Program-made: the position numbers and the translations under genes | Shown: positions 17,782 to 27,194 of the stretch, piece after piece | Numbering within the stretch: the first letter of the stretch is position 1 | How the letters are laid out: every line of letters starts with the position of its first letter | The notes under the pieces: generated by a model | Databases searched by the model: none | The model's input: only the letters and a program-made list of their open reading frames with translations | What the model was told of the DNA's origin: nothing | Assembly: GCF_023369555.1 (NCBI RefSeq) | Contig: NZ_JACJVC010000001.1 | Coordinates: forward strand, 1 to 64,000 | From: Actinomyces sp. AC-20-1 | Lineage (GTDB): Bacteria > Actinomycetota > Actinomycetes > Actinomycetales > Actinomycetaceae | DNA length: 64,000 nucleotides | Direction of reading: 5' to 3'

Positions 17782-18891
17782 TCAGAAGCCGAGCCTGGCG
17801 AGCGCCTTCGGGTCGGACTGCCAGTCCTTGGAGGTGCGCACGTGCAGGTCGAGGTAGACGGGGCGGCCGAGCAGCTTCTGGATCCCCTTGCGGGAGACGA
17901 CACCGATCTCCTTCAGGCGCGAGCCCCCCTTGCCGATCATGATGGCCTTCTGCGAGTCCCGCTCGACGACGAGGCTCACCCGCACCTGCAACCGGCCTCC
18001 GGTGCCCTTGACGCGCGAGCCGGTGCGGTCCGTGCGGGGGTCGACGATCTCGTCGACGACGACGGCCAGGGAGTGGGGCAGCTCGTCGCGCACGCCCTCG
18101 AGGGCGGCCTCGCGCACGAGCTCGGCGATCATGACGGCCTGGGGCTCGTCGGTGACCTCACCGGTCGGGTAGAGGGGCGGGGAGGGCGGTAGGTGGCCGA
18201 TGAGGACGTCCTCGAGGACGTCGACCTGCTCGCCGCGCCGGGCGGAGACGGGAACGACGTCGGCCCAGTCGCCCAGGTCGTTGACGGCGAGGAGCTGGGC
18301 GGCCAGGGCCTCGCGGCTGACGGTGTCCGCCTTGGTGACGACAGCGACGACGGGGCGGCGGGCGTCCGCGAGGTCGCGTGCGATGAAGCGGTCCCCGGGG
18401 CCGACCTTCTCGTCGGCGGGCACGCAGAAGACGATGACGTCGACGTCGGACAGGGTCTCGCGCACGAGGTCGTTGAGGCGCTTGCCCAGCAGGGTCCTGG
18501 GCCGGTGGAGGCCGGGGGTGTCGACGAGGACGAGCTGGGCGTCGTCGCGGTGGACGACGCCGCGCACGTTGTGGCGGGTGGTCTGGGGGCGCCCGGAGGT
18601 GATGGCGACCTTCTGGCCGACCATGGCGTTGGTGAGGGTGGACTTGCCGGCGTTGGGGCGGCCGACGAGGCAGGCGAAGCCGGCACGGTAGCCCTCGGGA
18701 ACCTCGGGGACGGTGACCGCGACGCGGGCGGAGGCGGGCAGGGCGTCGTCGTCGGGCTCGGCCTGCCCGTCCCGGACCGGCTCGGCCTGCCCGGGCTCCT
18801 CAGACTCCCCTGCCTGCTCGGCCTCGTCGAAGGCGTTGGGCCCGGCCATGAGCTCGTCGTCGCTGGGGAAGCGGAAGGGGGCGTCCGTCAT
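17782..18891 (-). CDS. era: GTPase Era
   Basis: Ribosome-assembly GTPase that binds the 3' end of 16S rRNA. G1 GRPNAGKST is at residues 77-85, followed by the G3 DTPG, the G4 TKAD and a C-terminal KH domain with IMIGKGGSRLKEIG. The 369-aa length exceeds the usual ~300 because of an acidic N-terminal extension of about 65 residues rich in Glu, Asp and Ala. An internal start nearer the G domain would give a standard Era, but no obvious ribosome site decides this. The gene follows the CBS-domain gene after 129 bp, in the conserved phoH-ybeY-CBS-era order. Confidence 0.94.
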   Translation of the reverse strand: MTDAPFRFPSDDELMAGPNAFDEAEQAGESEEPGQAEPVRDGQAEPDDDALPASARVAVTVPEVPEGYRAGFACLVGRPNAGKSTLTNAMVGQKVAITSGRPQTTRHNVRGVVHRDDAQLVLVDTPGLHRPRTLLGKRLNDLVRETLSDVDVIVFCVPADEKVGPGDRFIARDLADARRPVVAVVTKADTVSREALAAQLLAVNDLGDWADVVPVSARRGEQVDVLEDVLIGHLPPSPPLYPTGEVTDEPQAVMIAELVREAALEGVRDELPHSLAVVVDEIVDPRTDRTGSRVKGTGGRLQVRVSLVVERDSQKAIMIGKGGSRLKEIGVVSRKGIQKLLGRPVYLDLHVRTSKDWQSDPKALARLGF

Positions 18892-19020
18892 GGGTTCTCC
18901 TAGGTGGTCCGGGCCCGTGGGCCTACTCGTGCGGCGGGTGCCGCGTCTGCGATCGTAGCCGCACTTGCGGGCAGCCGGCGCGACCGCCTCGGCAGCGTCC
19001 TCAGTGGCCCGAAGGGGTCC

Positions 19021-20298
19021 TCAGCGGTCCTCACGGCCCTGCTCGTCCCGGCTGACGATGAGGCTCGTGACCTGGCGGCGGCGGCCGGTGGCCTCGTCGG
19101 CGACGAGCCGGAGCCCCTGCGTGCGGCCGGTGGCGCCGGGCAGGGGGACGCGGCCGATGGCCTTGGTGAGCAGACCGCCGGCGGTGTCGACGTCGTCGTC
19201 GTCGATCTCCAGGTCGAAGAGCGCGCCCAGGTCGTCCAGACCGAGGCGGGCGGGCACGCGGTAGGTGCCCTGACCGAGGTCCTCGACCTCGGGCTCGGCG
19301 TGGTCGTGCTCGTCCTGGAGCTCGCCGACGACCTCCTCGAGCAGGTCCTCCATGGTCACGAGGCCGGCGGTGCCGCCGTACTCGTCCACGGCGAGCACCA
19401 TGTGGACGTGGCCGGTCTGCATCTCGCGCAGGAGGTCGTCGGCGGCCTTGGTCTCAGGCACCCAGGTGACCTCGCGCACGAAGCCGAGGACGGGGCGCTC
19501 GGCGTGCTCGGGGTGGTCGGACAGGCGGCGCAGGACGTCCTTGAGGTAGACGATGCCGCGCACGTCGTCGGCGTCCTCCCCCACGACGGGCACACGCGAG
19601 TAGCCGGAGAGGGTGAACAGGCGCATGGCGGCGCCGGCGGGCTCGTCGACGTCGATGGTGACCATGTCCGTGCGCGGGACCATGACCTCGCGCACGAGGG
19701 TCTGGCCGAGCGCGACGACGCTGCGCAGCATCTCGCGGTCCTCGTCCTCGATGGACTCGGCCTCGCCAATCTCGTCGATCATCTCGCGCAGGTCCTCGGT
19801 GACCTCGGCCAGGGCCTCGGCGTCGGTGAGGGTGGAGGCGCGTCCGAAGCGCTCCTCGAACCAGCGCCAGGGCGCGCCGAGAGCGTCGACACGGCCCAGG
19901 AGACCGGCGAGGACGAGCAGCGTGCCGCTCGGGTTGCGGCGCCCCACCGAGCGCGGGGAGATGCCGACGACGAGACCGAGCAGGACGGCGTTGGCGGCCA
20001 CGGAGACCGCCAGGACGGCCCACCAGGGCCCGATGAGGCCGGAGACGGCCAGGGTGAGCAGGATCGCGGCGAGCATGTCGACGCCCACGCGCACCGCGCC
20101 GACGGAGGCCAGGACCCGGCTGCGCCGGCCGGCGAGGTCGAGGACGCGCCCGGCACCCCGGCGCCCCTCCTCCACGAGGTCCTCGGCCGCGGCCCGGGTG
20201 ATGCGGGTGAGCGCGGCCTCCCCGGCGGACAGCAAGGCGCCGCAGGACAGGGTGAGGACGGCGGCGACGAGCAGGAGCGCGACGGGGGTGGCGCTCAT
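19021..20298 (-). CDS. CNNM/CorC-type CBS-domain membrane protein (HlyC-like)
   Basis: A 425-aa membrane protein with an N-terminal CNNM transmembrane domain (about four segments, residues 1-130), a CBS pair (about 195-320, including [12 protein letters not shown] and [18 protein letters not shown]) and a C-terminal CorC_HlyC domain. Relatives take part in magnesium/cobalt homeostasis; the older hemolysin label is historical. ATG 20298 overlaps the ybeY stop by 4 nt. The frame upstream of this ATG belongs to shadow sequence over ybeY. Confidence 0.9.
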   Translation of the reverse strand: MSATPVALLLVAAVLTLSCGALLSAGEAALTRITRAAAEDLVEEGRRGAGRVLDLAGRRSRVLASVGAVRVGVDMLAAILLTLAVSGLIGPWWAVLAVSVAANAVLLGLVVGISPRSVGRRNPSGTLLVLAGLLGRVDALGAPWRWFEERFGRASTLTDAEALAEVTEDLREMIDEIGEAESIEDEDREMLRSVVALGQTLVREVMVPRTDMVTIDVDEPAGAAMRLFTLSGYSRVPVVGEDADDVRGIVYLKDVLRRLSDHPEHAERPVLGFVREVTWVPETKAADDLLREMQTGHVHMVLAVDEYGGTAGLVTMEDLLEEVVGELQDEHDHAEPEVEDLGQGTYRVPARLGLDDLGALFDLEIDDDDVDTAGGLLTKAIGRVPLPGATGRTQGLRLVADEATGRRRQVTSLIVSRDEQGREDR

Positions 20299-20749
20299 GC
20301 GCCTCGCTCCGCGAGGAAGGTGAGCAGGAGGGTGCGCTGGAGGTCGAACATCTCCTTCTTCTCCTCGGGCTCGGCGTGGTCGTAGCCCAGGAGGTGGAGG
20401 ATGCCGTGGACGGTGAGCAGCAGCATCTCCTCGGCAGTGGAGTGCCCGGCCTCGAGGGCCTGACGGGCGGCGACCTGCGGGCAGATGACGACGTCGCCGA
20501 GCGTGCCGGCGGGGGTCTCGGACTCGTCGGTGCCGGGGCGCAGCTCGTCCATGGGGAAGCTCATGACGTCCGTGGGGCCGGGCAGGTCCAGCCAGCGCAC
20601 GTGCAGCTCCTCCATCGGCTCGGGGTCGATGAAGATGATGTTGAGCTCGGCGCGGGGGCTGACGTGCATGTGGCGCAGGACGTGCTCGGCGATGGCGGCG
20701 AACTCGGTGAGGTCGACCTCGACCTCGGTCTCGTTGTTGACCTCGGTGC

Positions 20750-20753
<4 letters not shown>
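20295..20753 (-). CDS. ybeY: Endoribonuclease YbeY (rRNA maturation)
   Basis: Zinc-dependent endoribonuclease of 152 aa involved in 16S rRNA 3'-end processing and ribosome quality control. The metal site [11 protein letters not shown] (HxxxHxxxxxH) is intact, and the upstream [11 protein letters not shown] motif is typical. It overlaps phoH at its start and the CBS-protein gene at its end, 4 nt each. Confidence 0.95.
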
Positions 20754-21904
<1,151 letters not shown>

Positions 21905-21977
21905 CGTGGGCACATGCTACCGGGCACGGCGGAGGGCGGTGGCGGACGGCGGAGGTCGGCGACGGGCGCCGGCCCGC

Positions 21978-22847
21978 TCAGGCGAGCATGGCGAGGGTGC
22001 CGCCGACCAGCAGGGTCAGCCCCGCGAGGTAGCGCCTGCTGAGGGCCTCGCGCAGGACGAGGACGGAGAAGGCGACGGTGACGAGGACGCTCAGCTTGTC
22101 GATGGGGACGACGACGCTGGCGGGCCCGTCCTGCAGGGCGCGGTGGTAGCAGAGCCAGGAGGCGCAGGTGGCGGCCCCGGAGGCGAGGATGAGGCCGAGC
22201 TCGTCGCGCGGGACGCGGCGCGCCTCGCGCAGCCGCCCGCTGAGGGCAACCAGCGCCCAGGCCATGACCAGGACGACCCCCGTGCGGATCGCGGTGCCCA
22301 GGGTCGAGTCGACCCCGACGATGCCGGCCTTGGACAGGACCGCGGTGAGCGCGGCGAAGAGGGCCGAGCCGACCGCGTGGGCCAGCCAGCCGCCGCCCTC
22401 GCGCAGGGCCCGGGGCAGGCCCCGCAGGTCGTCGGCGTCGAGCATGAGCAGTGTCCCCGCCGTCATGAGGACGATGCCGAGGGCGCCGACGGCGCTGACC
22501 CGCTCCCCCAGGAGGATGAGGGCAAGCAGCACGGTGAGCACGGTGCTCAGCTTGTCGAACGGCACCACCTTGCTCACGCTGCCGAGCTGGAGCGCCTTGA
22601 AGTAGCACAGCCAGGAGGCGCCGGTGGTGAGCCCCGAGAGCACCAGCAGGCCGGTGCTGCGGGCGTCCAGGTGCGCCAGCCCGTCCTGCGAGCCGACGAC
22701 GAGCACCATGGCCCAGGCGCCCACCAGCACGACGACGGTCCGCAGCGCCATGGCCACAGTGGAGTCGGTGGTGCGGATGCCCTGCTTGGCCAGGATGGAG
22801 GTGAGGCCGGCGAACAGTGCGGAGCCACAGGCGAGGAGGACCCACAT
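21978..22847 (-). CDS. EamA-type drug/metabolite transporter
   Basis: Integral membrane protein of 289 aa with about ten segments made of two EamA repeats. Each repeat has the same signature: CYFKALQLGSVSKVVPFDKLSTVLTVLLA in the first, CYHRALQDGPASVVVPIDKLSVLVTVAFS in the second. DMT carriers export small metabolites, amino acids or drugs; the substrate is not predictable. It marks the left edge of an accessory stretch that interrupts the phoH-to-rsmE part of the core gene order. Confidence 0.87.
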   Translation of the reverse strand: MWVLLACGSALFAGLTSILAKQGIRTTDSTVAMALRTVVVLVGAWAMVLVVGSQDGLAHLDARSTGLLVLSGLTTGASWLCYFKALQLGSVSKVVPFDKLSTVLTVLLALILLGERVSAVGALGIVLMTAGTLLMLDADDLRGLPRALREGGGWLAHAVGSALFAALTAVLSKAGIVGVDSTLGTAIRTGVVLVMAWALVALSGRLREARRVPRDELGLILASGAATCASWLCYHRALQDGPASVVVPIDKLSVLVTVAFSVLVLREALSRRYLAGLTLLVGGTLAMLA

Positions 22848-22931
22848 GAGGCGACCCTAGCCCTGCCCCGGCGTCGCGCGGCAGGTGCCCGGGCTCCCGG
22901 TGGGTGGGGCCTGGGCGGTGGCGCCGGCCGG

Positions 22932-23678
22932 TCAGCGGGTGCGGCGCGGGACGGTGAGCGCGGCAGCGGTGAGCGCGAGGACGCCGAAAGCCAGCAGGAG
23001 CGCCAGCCTGCCGGCGTAGTGCGTGGAGACCTCAGGCGAGGTCGCGACCTCGGTCACGGCGTCGACCGCCCAGCTCATGGGCAGGGCGTCGCCGATGACC
23101 TCCAGCAGGCGGGGCATGTCCTCACGGGGCACGAGCAGGCCGCACAGGAACAGCTGCGGGGCGATGACGACCGGCATGAACTGCACGGCCTGGAACTCGC
23201 TGCGGGCGAAGGCGGAGACCAGCAGGCCCATGCACACGCCGACGAAGCCGGTGGCGAGGGCGAGCAGCAGCACCCACCCCCAGCCCGCCTCCACCGTGAC
23301 GTCGAGGCCCCAGCCGGCCACGGCGCACAGGACGAGGCTCTGGACGAGCGCGGTGGCGACGAAGGCGGTGGCGTAGCCGAAGAGGACGTCGGCCCGGTGG
23401 GTGGGCGTGGTCCACAGGCGCTCGAGGGTGCCGCTCACGCGCTCGCGCAGCATGGCCACGGAGGTGACGAGGAACAGGACGGTCATGGGCAGGATCGCCA
23501 TCATCGCCACGGCGACGCGGTTGAACAGGGCGTCGGCGCCCGGGGAGTCGGCGTAGACGAGGTACAGGAGGGTGAGCAGGACCGAGGGGACGGCGACGAT
23601 GAGGGCGACGGTGCGCCGGTCGGCGCGCAGCTGGGCGAGGATGCGGGCGGTGCTGGCGAGGTAGGTGCGCGGGCTCAT
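22932..23678 (-). CDS. ABC-2 type transporter permease
   Basis: Membrane subunit (248 aa, six segments) of an ABC-2 exporter. Visible features are the LRERVSGTLERLWTTPTHRADVLFGYATAF coupling region and the late PQLFLCGLLVPREDMPRLLEVIGDALPMSWAVDAV segment, typical of drug/antibiotic-efflux permeases. ATG 23678 overlaps the ATPase stop by 4 nt. With the TetR gene upstream, this is a self-contained regulated efflux cassette. Confidence 0.9.
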   Translation of the reverse strand: MSPRTYLASTARILAQLRADRRTVALIVAVPSVLLTLLYLVYADSPGADALFNRVAVAMMAILPMTVLFLVTSVAMLRERVSGTLERLWTTPTHRADVLFGYATAFVATALVQSLVLCAVAGWGLDVTVEAGWGWVLLLALATGFVGVCMGLLVSAFARSEFQAVQFMPVVIAPQLFLCGLLVPREDMPRLLEVIGDALPMSWAVDAVTEVATSPEVSTHYAGRLALLLAFGVLALTAAALTVPRRTR

Positions 23679-24538
23679 CGTGAGGCCTCCACGGGGGTTC
23701 CAGGGGCCCCGGGCGCGGGGGCACTGCGGGCACGGATAATGACGGCGAGGAAGGCGGCGTCGATGGTGGGCTCTCCTGTCTCGGCGAGGAGGTCGGCCGC
23801 GGTGGTGGAGGCCAGCAGGTGGCCGTCGCGCATGAGCAGGACCCGGTCGCAGCGGAAGGCCTCGTCCATGACGTGGCTGGAGACGAGGATGGTGGTGCCG
23901 CGCCGGGCCATGTCCTGGAAGGTCCGCCACAGGTCCTCGCGGGTGAGGGGGTCGAGGCCGACGGTGGGCTCGTCCATGACGAGCAGGTCGGGGTCGGCGA
24001 CGAGCGCGCAGGCCAGGCTCACACGGTTGGCCTCGCCGCCGGAGTAGGTGGACACGGGCCGGTCGATGAGGTCGCTGAGCCCGACGTCGGACATGACCTC
24101 CTCGACGTTGCGGGCCCGGGTGCCGGCGAGGCGGGCGAAGTAGGAGACGTTCTGTCGTCCGGTGAGGTCGCGGTAGACGGAGGCCCCTTGCGTCATGTGG
24201 CTCACGCGTGCGCGCACGGCCGGGCGCCCGGGCTCGGCGCCGAGGACGGTGACGCGGCCGCGGTAGCGCTGGACGCCGACGAGGGTGCGCATGAGGGTGG
24301 TCTTGCCGCAGCCGGAGGGGCCGAGCAGGCCGGTGACGGTGCCGGGGTCGAGGGTGAGGTCCAGGCCGTGGATGATCTCCTTTCCGCCGCGGGCCACACG
24401 CAGGTCGCGGACCTCGACGACGGGCAGGGTGGTGCCGGCCTCGTGGACGTCGTCGTGCGGCTGGGCCGAGGTGTAGGGAGCGGGCCGGTGGGGTGCCGGG
24501 GTGGTCGAGGCGGTGTGTCCCCGACGACTTTTCATCAT
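23675..24538 (-). CDS. ABC exporter ATP-binding protein
   Basis: ATPase (287 aa) for the downstream ABC-2 permease. Walker A is GPSGCGKTT, signature YSGGEANR, Walker B LLVMDEPTVG and the switch region VSSHVMDEA. The first 40 residues are a His/Pro/Arg-rich lead before VVEVRDLRV. The start is the double ATG at 24538/24535. A good promoter ends only 6-7 nt upstream, so translation is probably leaderless, and a palindromic operator covers the start. Confidence 0.91.
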   Translation of the reverse strand: MMKSRRGHTASTTPAPHRPAPYTSAQPHDDVHEAGTTLPVVEVRDLRVARGGKEIIHGLDLTLDPGTVTGLLGPSGCGKTTLMRTLVGVQRYRGRVTVLGAEPGRPAVRARVSHMTQGASVYRDLTGRQNVSYFARLAGTRARNVEEVMSDVGLSDLIDRPVSTYSGGEANRVSLACALVADPDLLVMDEPTVGLDPLTREDLWRTFQDMARRGTTILVSSHVMDEAFRCDRVLLMRDGHLLASTTAADLLAETGEPTIDAAFLAVIIRARSAPAPGAPGTPVEASR

Positions 24539-24573
24539 GCGATGAATATAGGGCGGTGCGACACTCCCGGCAA
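24531..24573 (-). promoter_or_regulatory. Promoter and TetR-type operator of the ABC exporter
   Basis: Minus-strand -35 TTGCCG (24573-24568), 17-bp spacer, -10 TATATT (24550-24545). The expected start is at the ATG of the ATPase gene. An inverted repeat TTCATC-4nt-GATGAA (24531-24546) covers the -10 edge and the start codons. The TetR gene ends 55 bp upstream and is the obvious candidate ligand. Confidence 0.68.
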
Positions 24574-24593
24574 CCCTTTCCCCGGAGCCGCGG

Positions 24594-25205
24594 TCAGGTC
24601 CCGGGACCCAGCCCCAGGTCGCCCATGAGGTAGCGCTGGACAGTCGGGCCGATGGCGAGGGCGAGCTCCTCGCGGTCGGCGGCGCGCACCGCGGACATCC
24701 GCGCCACCCAGCGGACCATCCCCAGCCCGATGAGCTGGCTCGCGATGAGCTGGGTGCGCAGCTCGGCCCGGTCGGGGGCCATCGAGACCACCAGCGGGGC
24801 GATGACGGCCCCGATGAACACGTCACGCACGCCCTCGATGACGGCCTCATGGCTCAGCGCCGCCCGCACGAGGGCCGCGAAGCGCTCCTGGCCCATGCGG
24901 TCCCAGGTGGTCAGGAAGATCCGCACGATTGCCGCCCCCCGGCCCTCCGGCTCCGTCTGGCGCACCTGCTCGATGAGGGCGGGGTCGAGGGTGATGCCGT
25001 CGATGTCGCCGACGACAGCCTGGGAGAACAGGGCGGCGCGGTCGGCGAAGTAGTGGTGGACGAGCGCCGGGTCGACGCCGGCGTCACGGGCGATCCCGCG
25101 CAGGGAGGTGTTGTAGCCGTCGCGGGCGAAGGCGGTGCGCGCGGCGACGAGGATCGCCTCGCGCGCGTCAGGGCTGCCGGCCGGACGCCGGCCGCGGGGG
25201 CTCAC
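24594..25205 (-). CDS. TetR-family transcriptional regulator
   Basis: Repressor of 203 aa with an N-terminal TetR HTH (residues about 15-60; TSLRGIARDAGVDPALVHHYFADRAALF) and a C-terminal ligand/dimer domain (about 85-190) of the type often linked to ABC-2 efflux. It starts at GTG 25205. It is upstream of and co-oriented with the exporter it probably controls; the inverted repeat at 24531-24546 fits an operator. It is divergent from the HTH/PIN toxin-antitoxin pair. Confidence 0.9.
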   Translation of the reverse strand: MSPRGRRPAGSPDAREAILVAARTAFARDGYNTSLRGIARDAGVDPALVHHYFADRAALFSQAVVGDIDGITLDPALIEQVRQTEPEGRGAAIVRIFLTTWDRMGQERFAALVRAALSHEAVIEGVRDVFIGAVIAPLVVSMAPDRAELRTQLIASQLIGLGMVRWVARMSAVRAADREELALAIGPTVQRYLMGDLGLGPGT

Positions 25206-25362
25206 GCAGGACTCCCGACGGTGGCAGGTGCGGCCACGACTCCCGTGCGGACTGGGACAACGGGCACGTGCTCCTCCTGCGACAGGGCCATATCCTTCGA
25301 GGAGCGGCGATGCCGATACTCAAGCGGGATCATATCGTTACCCTCCCCCGCCGTTCCCACCA

Positions 25363-25397
25363 CTTCGTTTTTTTCGATTTCTGGTTACAGTGGCGCT
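25363..25397 (+). promoter_or_regulatory. Putative promoter of HTH/PIN module
   Basis: An AT-rich stretch, unusual here, with a run of seven T (25368-25374) and a -10-like TACAGT (25386-25391) preceded by TGGT. The -10 ends 6 nt before the ATG at 25398, so a leaderless transcript is likely. The -35 is poor (ACTTCG around 25362). Confidence 0.4.
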
Positions 25398-25904
25398 ATG
25401 ACCACCGCTGCCGCAAGCACACGCTCGACCATCCTTCCCCCCGAGGACCTCGAGCCCATGCTCGACCTGTCCCGTTTCCTCGAGCACGTCTCAGCCCCGG
25501 CGGTCCTTGTCGGCCCGGACAGCCAGACTGTCGGCCTTCCCGAGGAGGTCTACCGGGTGCTGAGCGACGTCGTCGACGCCATGTCGCACGGCAGGGCGAT
25601 CACCGTGGCACCAGTCGACCAGATGCTGACAACTCAGGAAGCGGCGGACTTCCTGGGGGTCAGTCGTCCGACGCTCGTCAAGCTCTTGGAGTCCGGACGG
25701 ATCCCATTCGAGCGCCCCGGGGTGGGACGCCACCGCCGGGTGCGCCTGGAAGACGTCATCGCCTATCAGAAACGTACCGCACAGGACCGCAGCAACACCC
25801 TCGACAGCATGACTCTCGAGGCGGTTGAGACCGGCTTGTACGACGACGTGTCTGAGAACTATGAGACCTCTTTGCGTCGGGCGCGGCAGGACAAGGCCTT
25901 ATGA
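25398..25904 (+). CDS. Excisionase-type HTH protein, probable antitoxin
   Basis: A 168-aa DNA-binding protein. A MerR/excisionase-like HTH_17 domain lies at about residues 77-126 (LTTQEAADFLGVSRPTLVKLLESG, then RHRRVRLEDVIAYQ). The part before it is unassigned and the C-terminal 40 residues are acidic and probably bind the toxin. It overlaps the downstream PIN-domain gene by 4 nt. The HTH-PIN pairing is a recurrent type II toxin-antitoxin layout, so it is called antitoxin and autorepressor. Base composition is less GC-extreme than the neighbours, in line with acquisition. Confidence 0.78.
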   Translation: MTTAAASTRSTILPPEDLEPMLDLSRFLEHVSAPAVLVGPDSQTVGLPEEVYRVLSDVVDAMSHGRAITVAPVDQMLTTQEAADFLGVSRPTLVKLLESGRIPFERPGVGRHRRVRLEDVIAYQKRTAQDRSNTLDSMTLEAVETGLYDDVSENYETSLRRARQDKAL

Positions 25905-26503
25905 CCCTCTTCTCCGCACTGCTCGACACTTGCGTCCTCGTCCCCGCCACTCTTGCGGACACTCTTCTGAGAGTCGCAGAAGGAGGCCTTTACCGTCCCC
26001 TGTGGAGCACAGCGATTCTCGACGAGATGACGCGAGTGATCGACGAGGTTCATCCCGACCTGCCTGCCGGGAGAGCCCAGCGACGCGCACAAGCAATGGA
26101 CGCAGCCTTCGTCGACGCCTCGGTATCAGGGTGGGAGGGACTCGTTCCGGCCATCTGTCTTCCCGATCCGTGCGACCGTCATGTCGTGGCGGCCGCAGTC
26201 GTCGGGCGCGCTGACGTCATCATCACGTCGAACCTCAAGGACTTTCCGACCGACTCACTCGCCCCGTACGGCATCGAGGCGCAGAACCCCGACGTCTTCC
26301 TCCTCCACCAGCTTGCCCTGGCACCTTCGCGTGTCATGCAGGCGCTTCAACATCAGACAAGGGCGATGAGACGTCCGCCGGCCGAGCTCGATGAGGTGCT
26401 CGCCCGCCTGTCCAGGTGCGGTGTCCCCAGCTTCGCCGAAGCCGCCCGGGCCCAGAAGTGGCGCCTGGAGAGTTCTGAGCACGCCGGGACATCACGCATC
26501 TGA
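25901..26503 (+). CDS. PIN-domain protein, probable VapC-like ribonuclease toxin
   Basis: A 200-aa protein with an N-terminal PIN nuclease domain (residues 1-115). Acidic metal-binding candidates are Asp9 (LLDTCVL), Glu42 (ILDEM), Asp92 (DPCDRH) and Asp105/Asp114 (ADVIITSNLKDFP). The C-terminal 75 residues form a separate helical part. PIN toxins cleave tRNA or rRNA when released from the antitoxin. It is translationally coupled to the HTH gene by a 4-nt overlap and convergent with a second TA module. Confidence 0.82.
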   Translation: MTLFSALLDTCVLVPATLADTLLRVAEGGLYRPLWSTAILDEMTRVIDEVHPDLPAGRAQRRAQAMDAAFVDASVSGWEGLVPAICLPDPCDRHVVAAAVVGRADVIITSNLKDFPTDSLAPYGIEAQNPDVFLLHQLALAPSRVMQALQHQTRAMRRPPAELDEVLARLSRCGVPSFAEAARAQKWRLESSEHAGTSRI

Positions 26504-26595
26504 AAGAGGCTCCTCCACCGCGCCCAGGCAGCAGAACACGACCCAAGCGGAGAGAGCGACATAGGCGGTTCATCTGTGCAGGTGCGCGCCCGTCG

Positions 26596-26859
26596 TCACC
26601 TTCGCCGGTAGATCTCACGGCGGTGGCCAACGGTGAGCACAAGAACCAGCAGCACCCCGTCATTGATCTCGTAGATGATGCGGTAGTCGCCGCTACGCAC
26701 CCGCCACTCGCCATGCCCGCCGACAAGCCTCTTCGCTCCGGCTGGGCGGGGCTCCTGGGCGAGCAGCTCAACGACTGCTTGGACTCGGCGCTGCGCCAGG
26801 CCGTCCAGCTTGCGCAGCTGGCGTGCTGCCCCGGGGCTGAGCTCGATCCGGTAGGTCAT
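26596..26859 (-). CDS. RelE/ParE-family toxin
   Basis: An 87-aa toxin-like protein: TYRIELSPGAARQLRKLD at the N-terminus and WRVRSGDYRIIYEI...VGHRREIYRR at the C-terminus, the RelE fold with its basic catalytic residues. RelE proteins cleave mRNA on the ribosome. ATG 26859 overlaps the antitoxin stop by 4 nt; a longer frame upstream crosses into the antitoxin and is discounted. Confidence 0.9.
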   Translation of the reverse strand: MTYRIELSPGAARQLRKLDGLAQRRVQAVVELLAQEPRPAGAKRLVGGHGEWRVRSGDYRIIYEINDGVLLVLVLTVGHRREIYRRR

Positions 26860-27116
26860 ACGAGTCCGAGGTCCGCCTTGACCTCGTCCCACGGAACTGT
26901 GCCGCCCTCAGCGACCTCCGCGCGAGCGGCTTGAGCGGCCTCAATGTCCGCCAGGTCCTCCGCCGCCTGGGTGAGACGCTCGAGATCCTCGGCGTCGATG
27001 ACCGCGGCCACACGACGACCCCGGCGAGTGAGGAAGACGGGAGTATGACGCACACGAGCCTCGTCGATGACATCAGCGAGACGACTACGCGCAACGGTCA
27101 CGGTCATGTCGGCCAT
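26856..27116 (-). CDS. Phd/YefM-family antitoxin
   Basis: Antitoxin of about 86 aa. The N-terminal Phd/YefM DNA-binding part reads MTVTVARSRLADVIDEAR...VFLTRRGRRVAAVIDAEDLERL; the acidic C-terminal part would cover the RelE toxin. There are three in-frame ATGs (27125, 27116, 27107). A -10-like CATAAT ends near 27123, which favours the ATG at 27116 or 27107 in a leaderless or near-leaderless mRNA. It is the first gene of the pair. Confidence 0.85.
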   Translation of the reverse strand: MADMTVTVARSRLADVIDEARVRHTPVFLTRRGRRVAAVIDAEDLERLTQAAEDLADIEAAQAARAEVAEGGTVPWDEVKADLGLV

Positions 27117-27142
27117 AACGGTCATTATGAACAAGAAGCGCG

Positions 27143-27156
27143 AAGATGTACATCTT
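27143..27156. promoter_or_regulatory. Palindromic operator upstream of Phd/RelE module
   Basis: Perfect 14-bp palindrome AAGATGTACATCTT, 27 bp upstream of the preferred antitoxin start and between it and the divergent L7/L12-like gene. Type II antitoxin-toxin complexes usually autorepress through such sites. A weaker repeat (ATAA/TTAT, 27115-27128) lies nearer the start. Confidence 0.6.
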
Positions 27157-27194
27157 GAGAAGAGGGCTGCGGCACTCACGGTAGCCTCCGGGTC

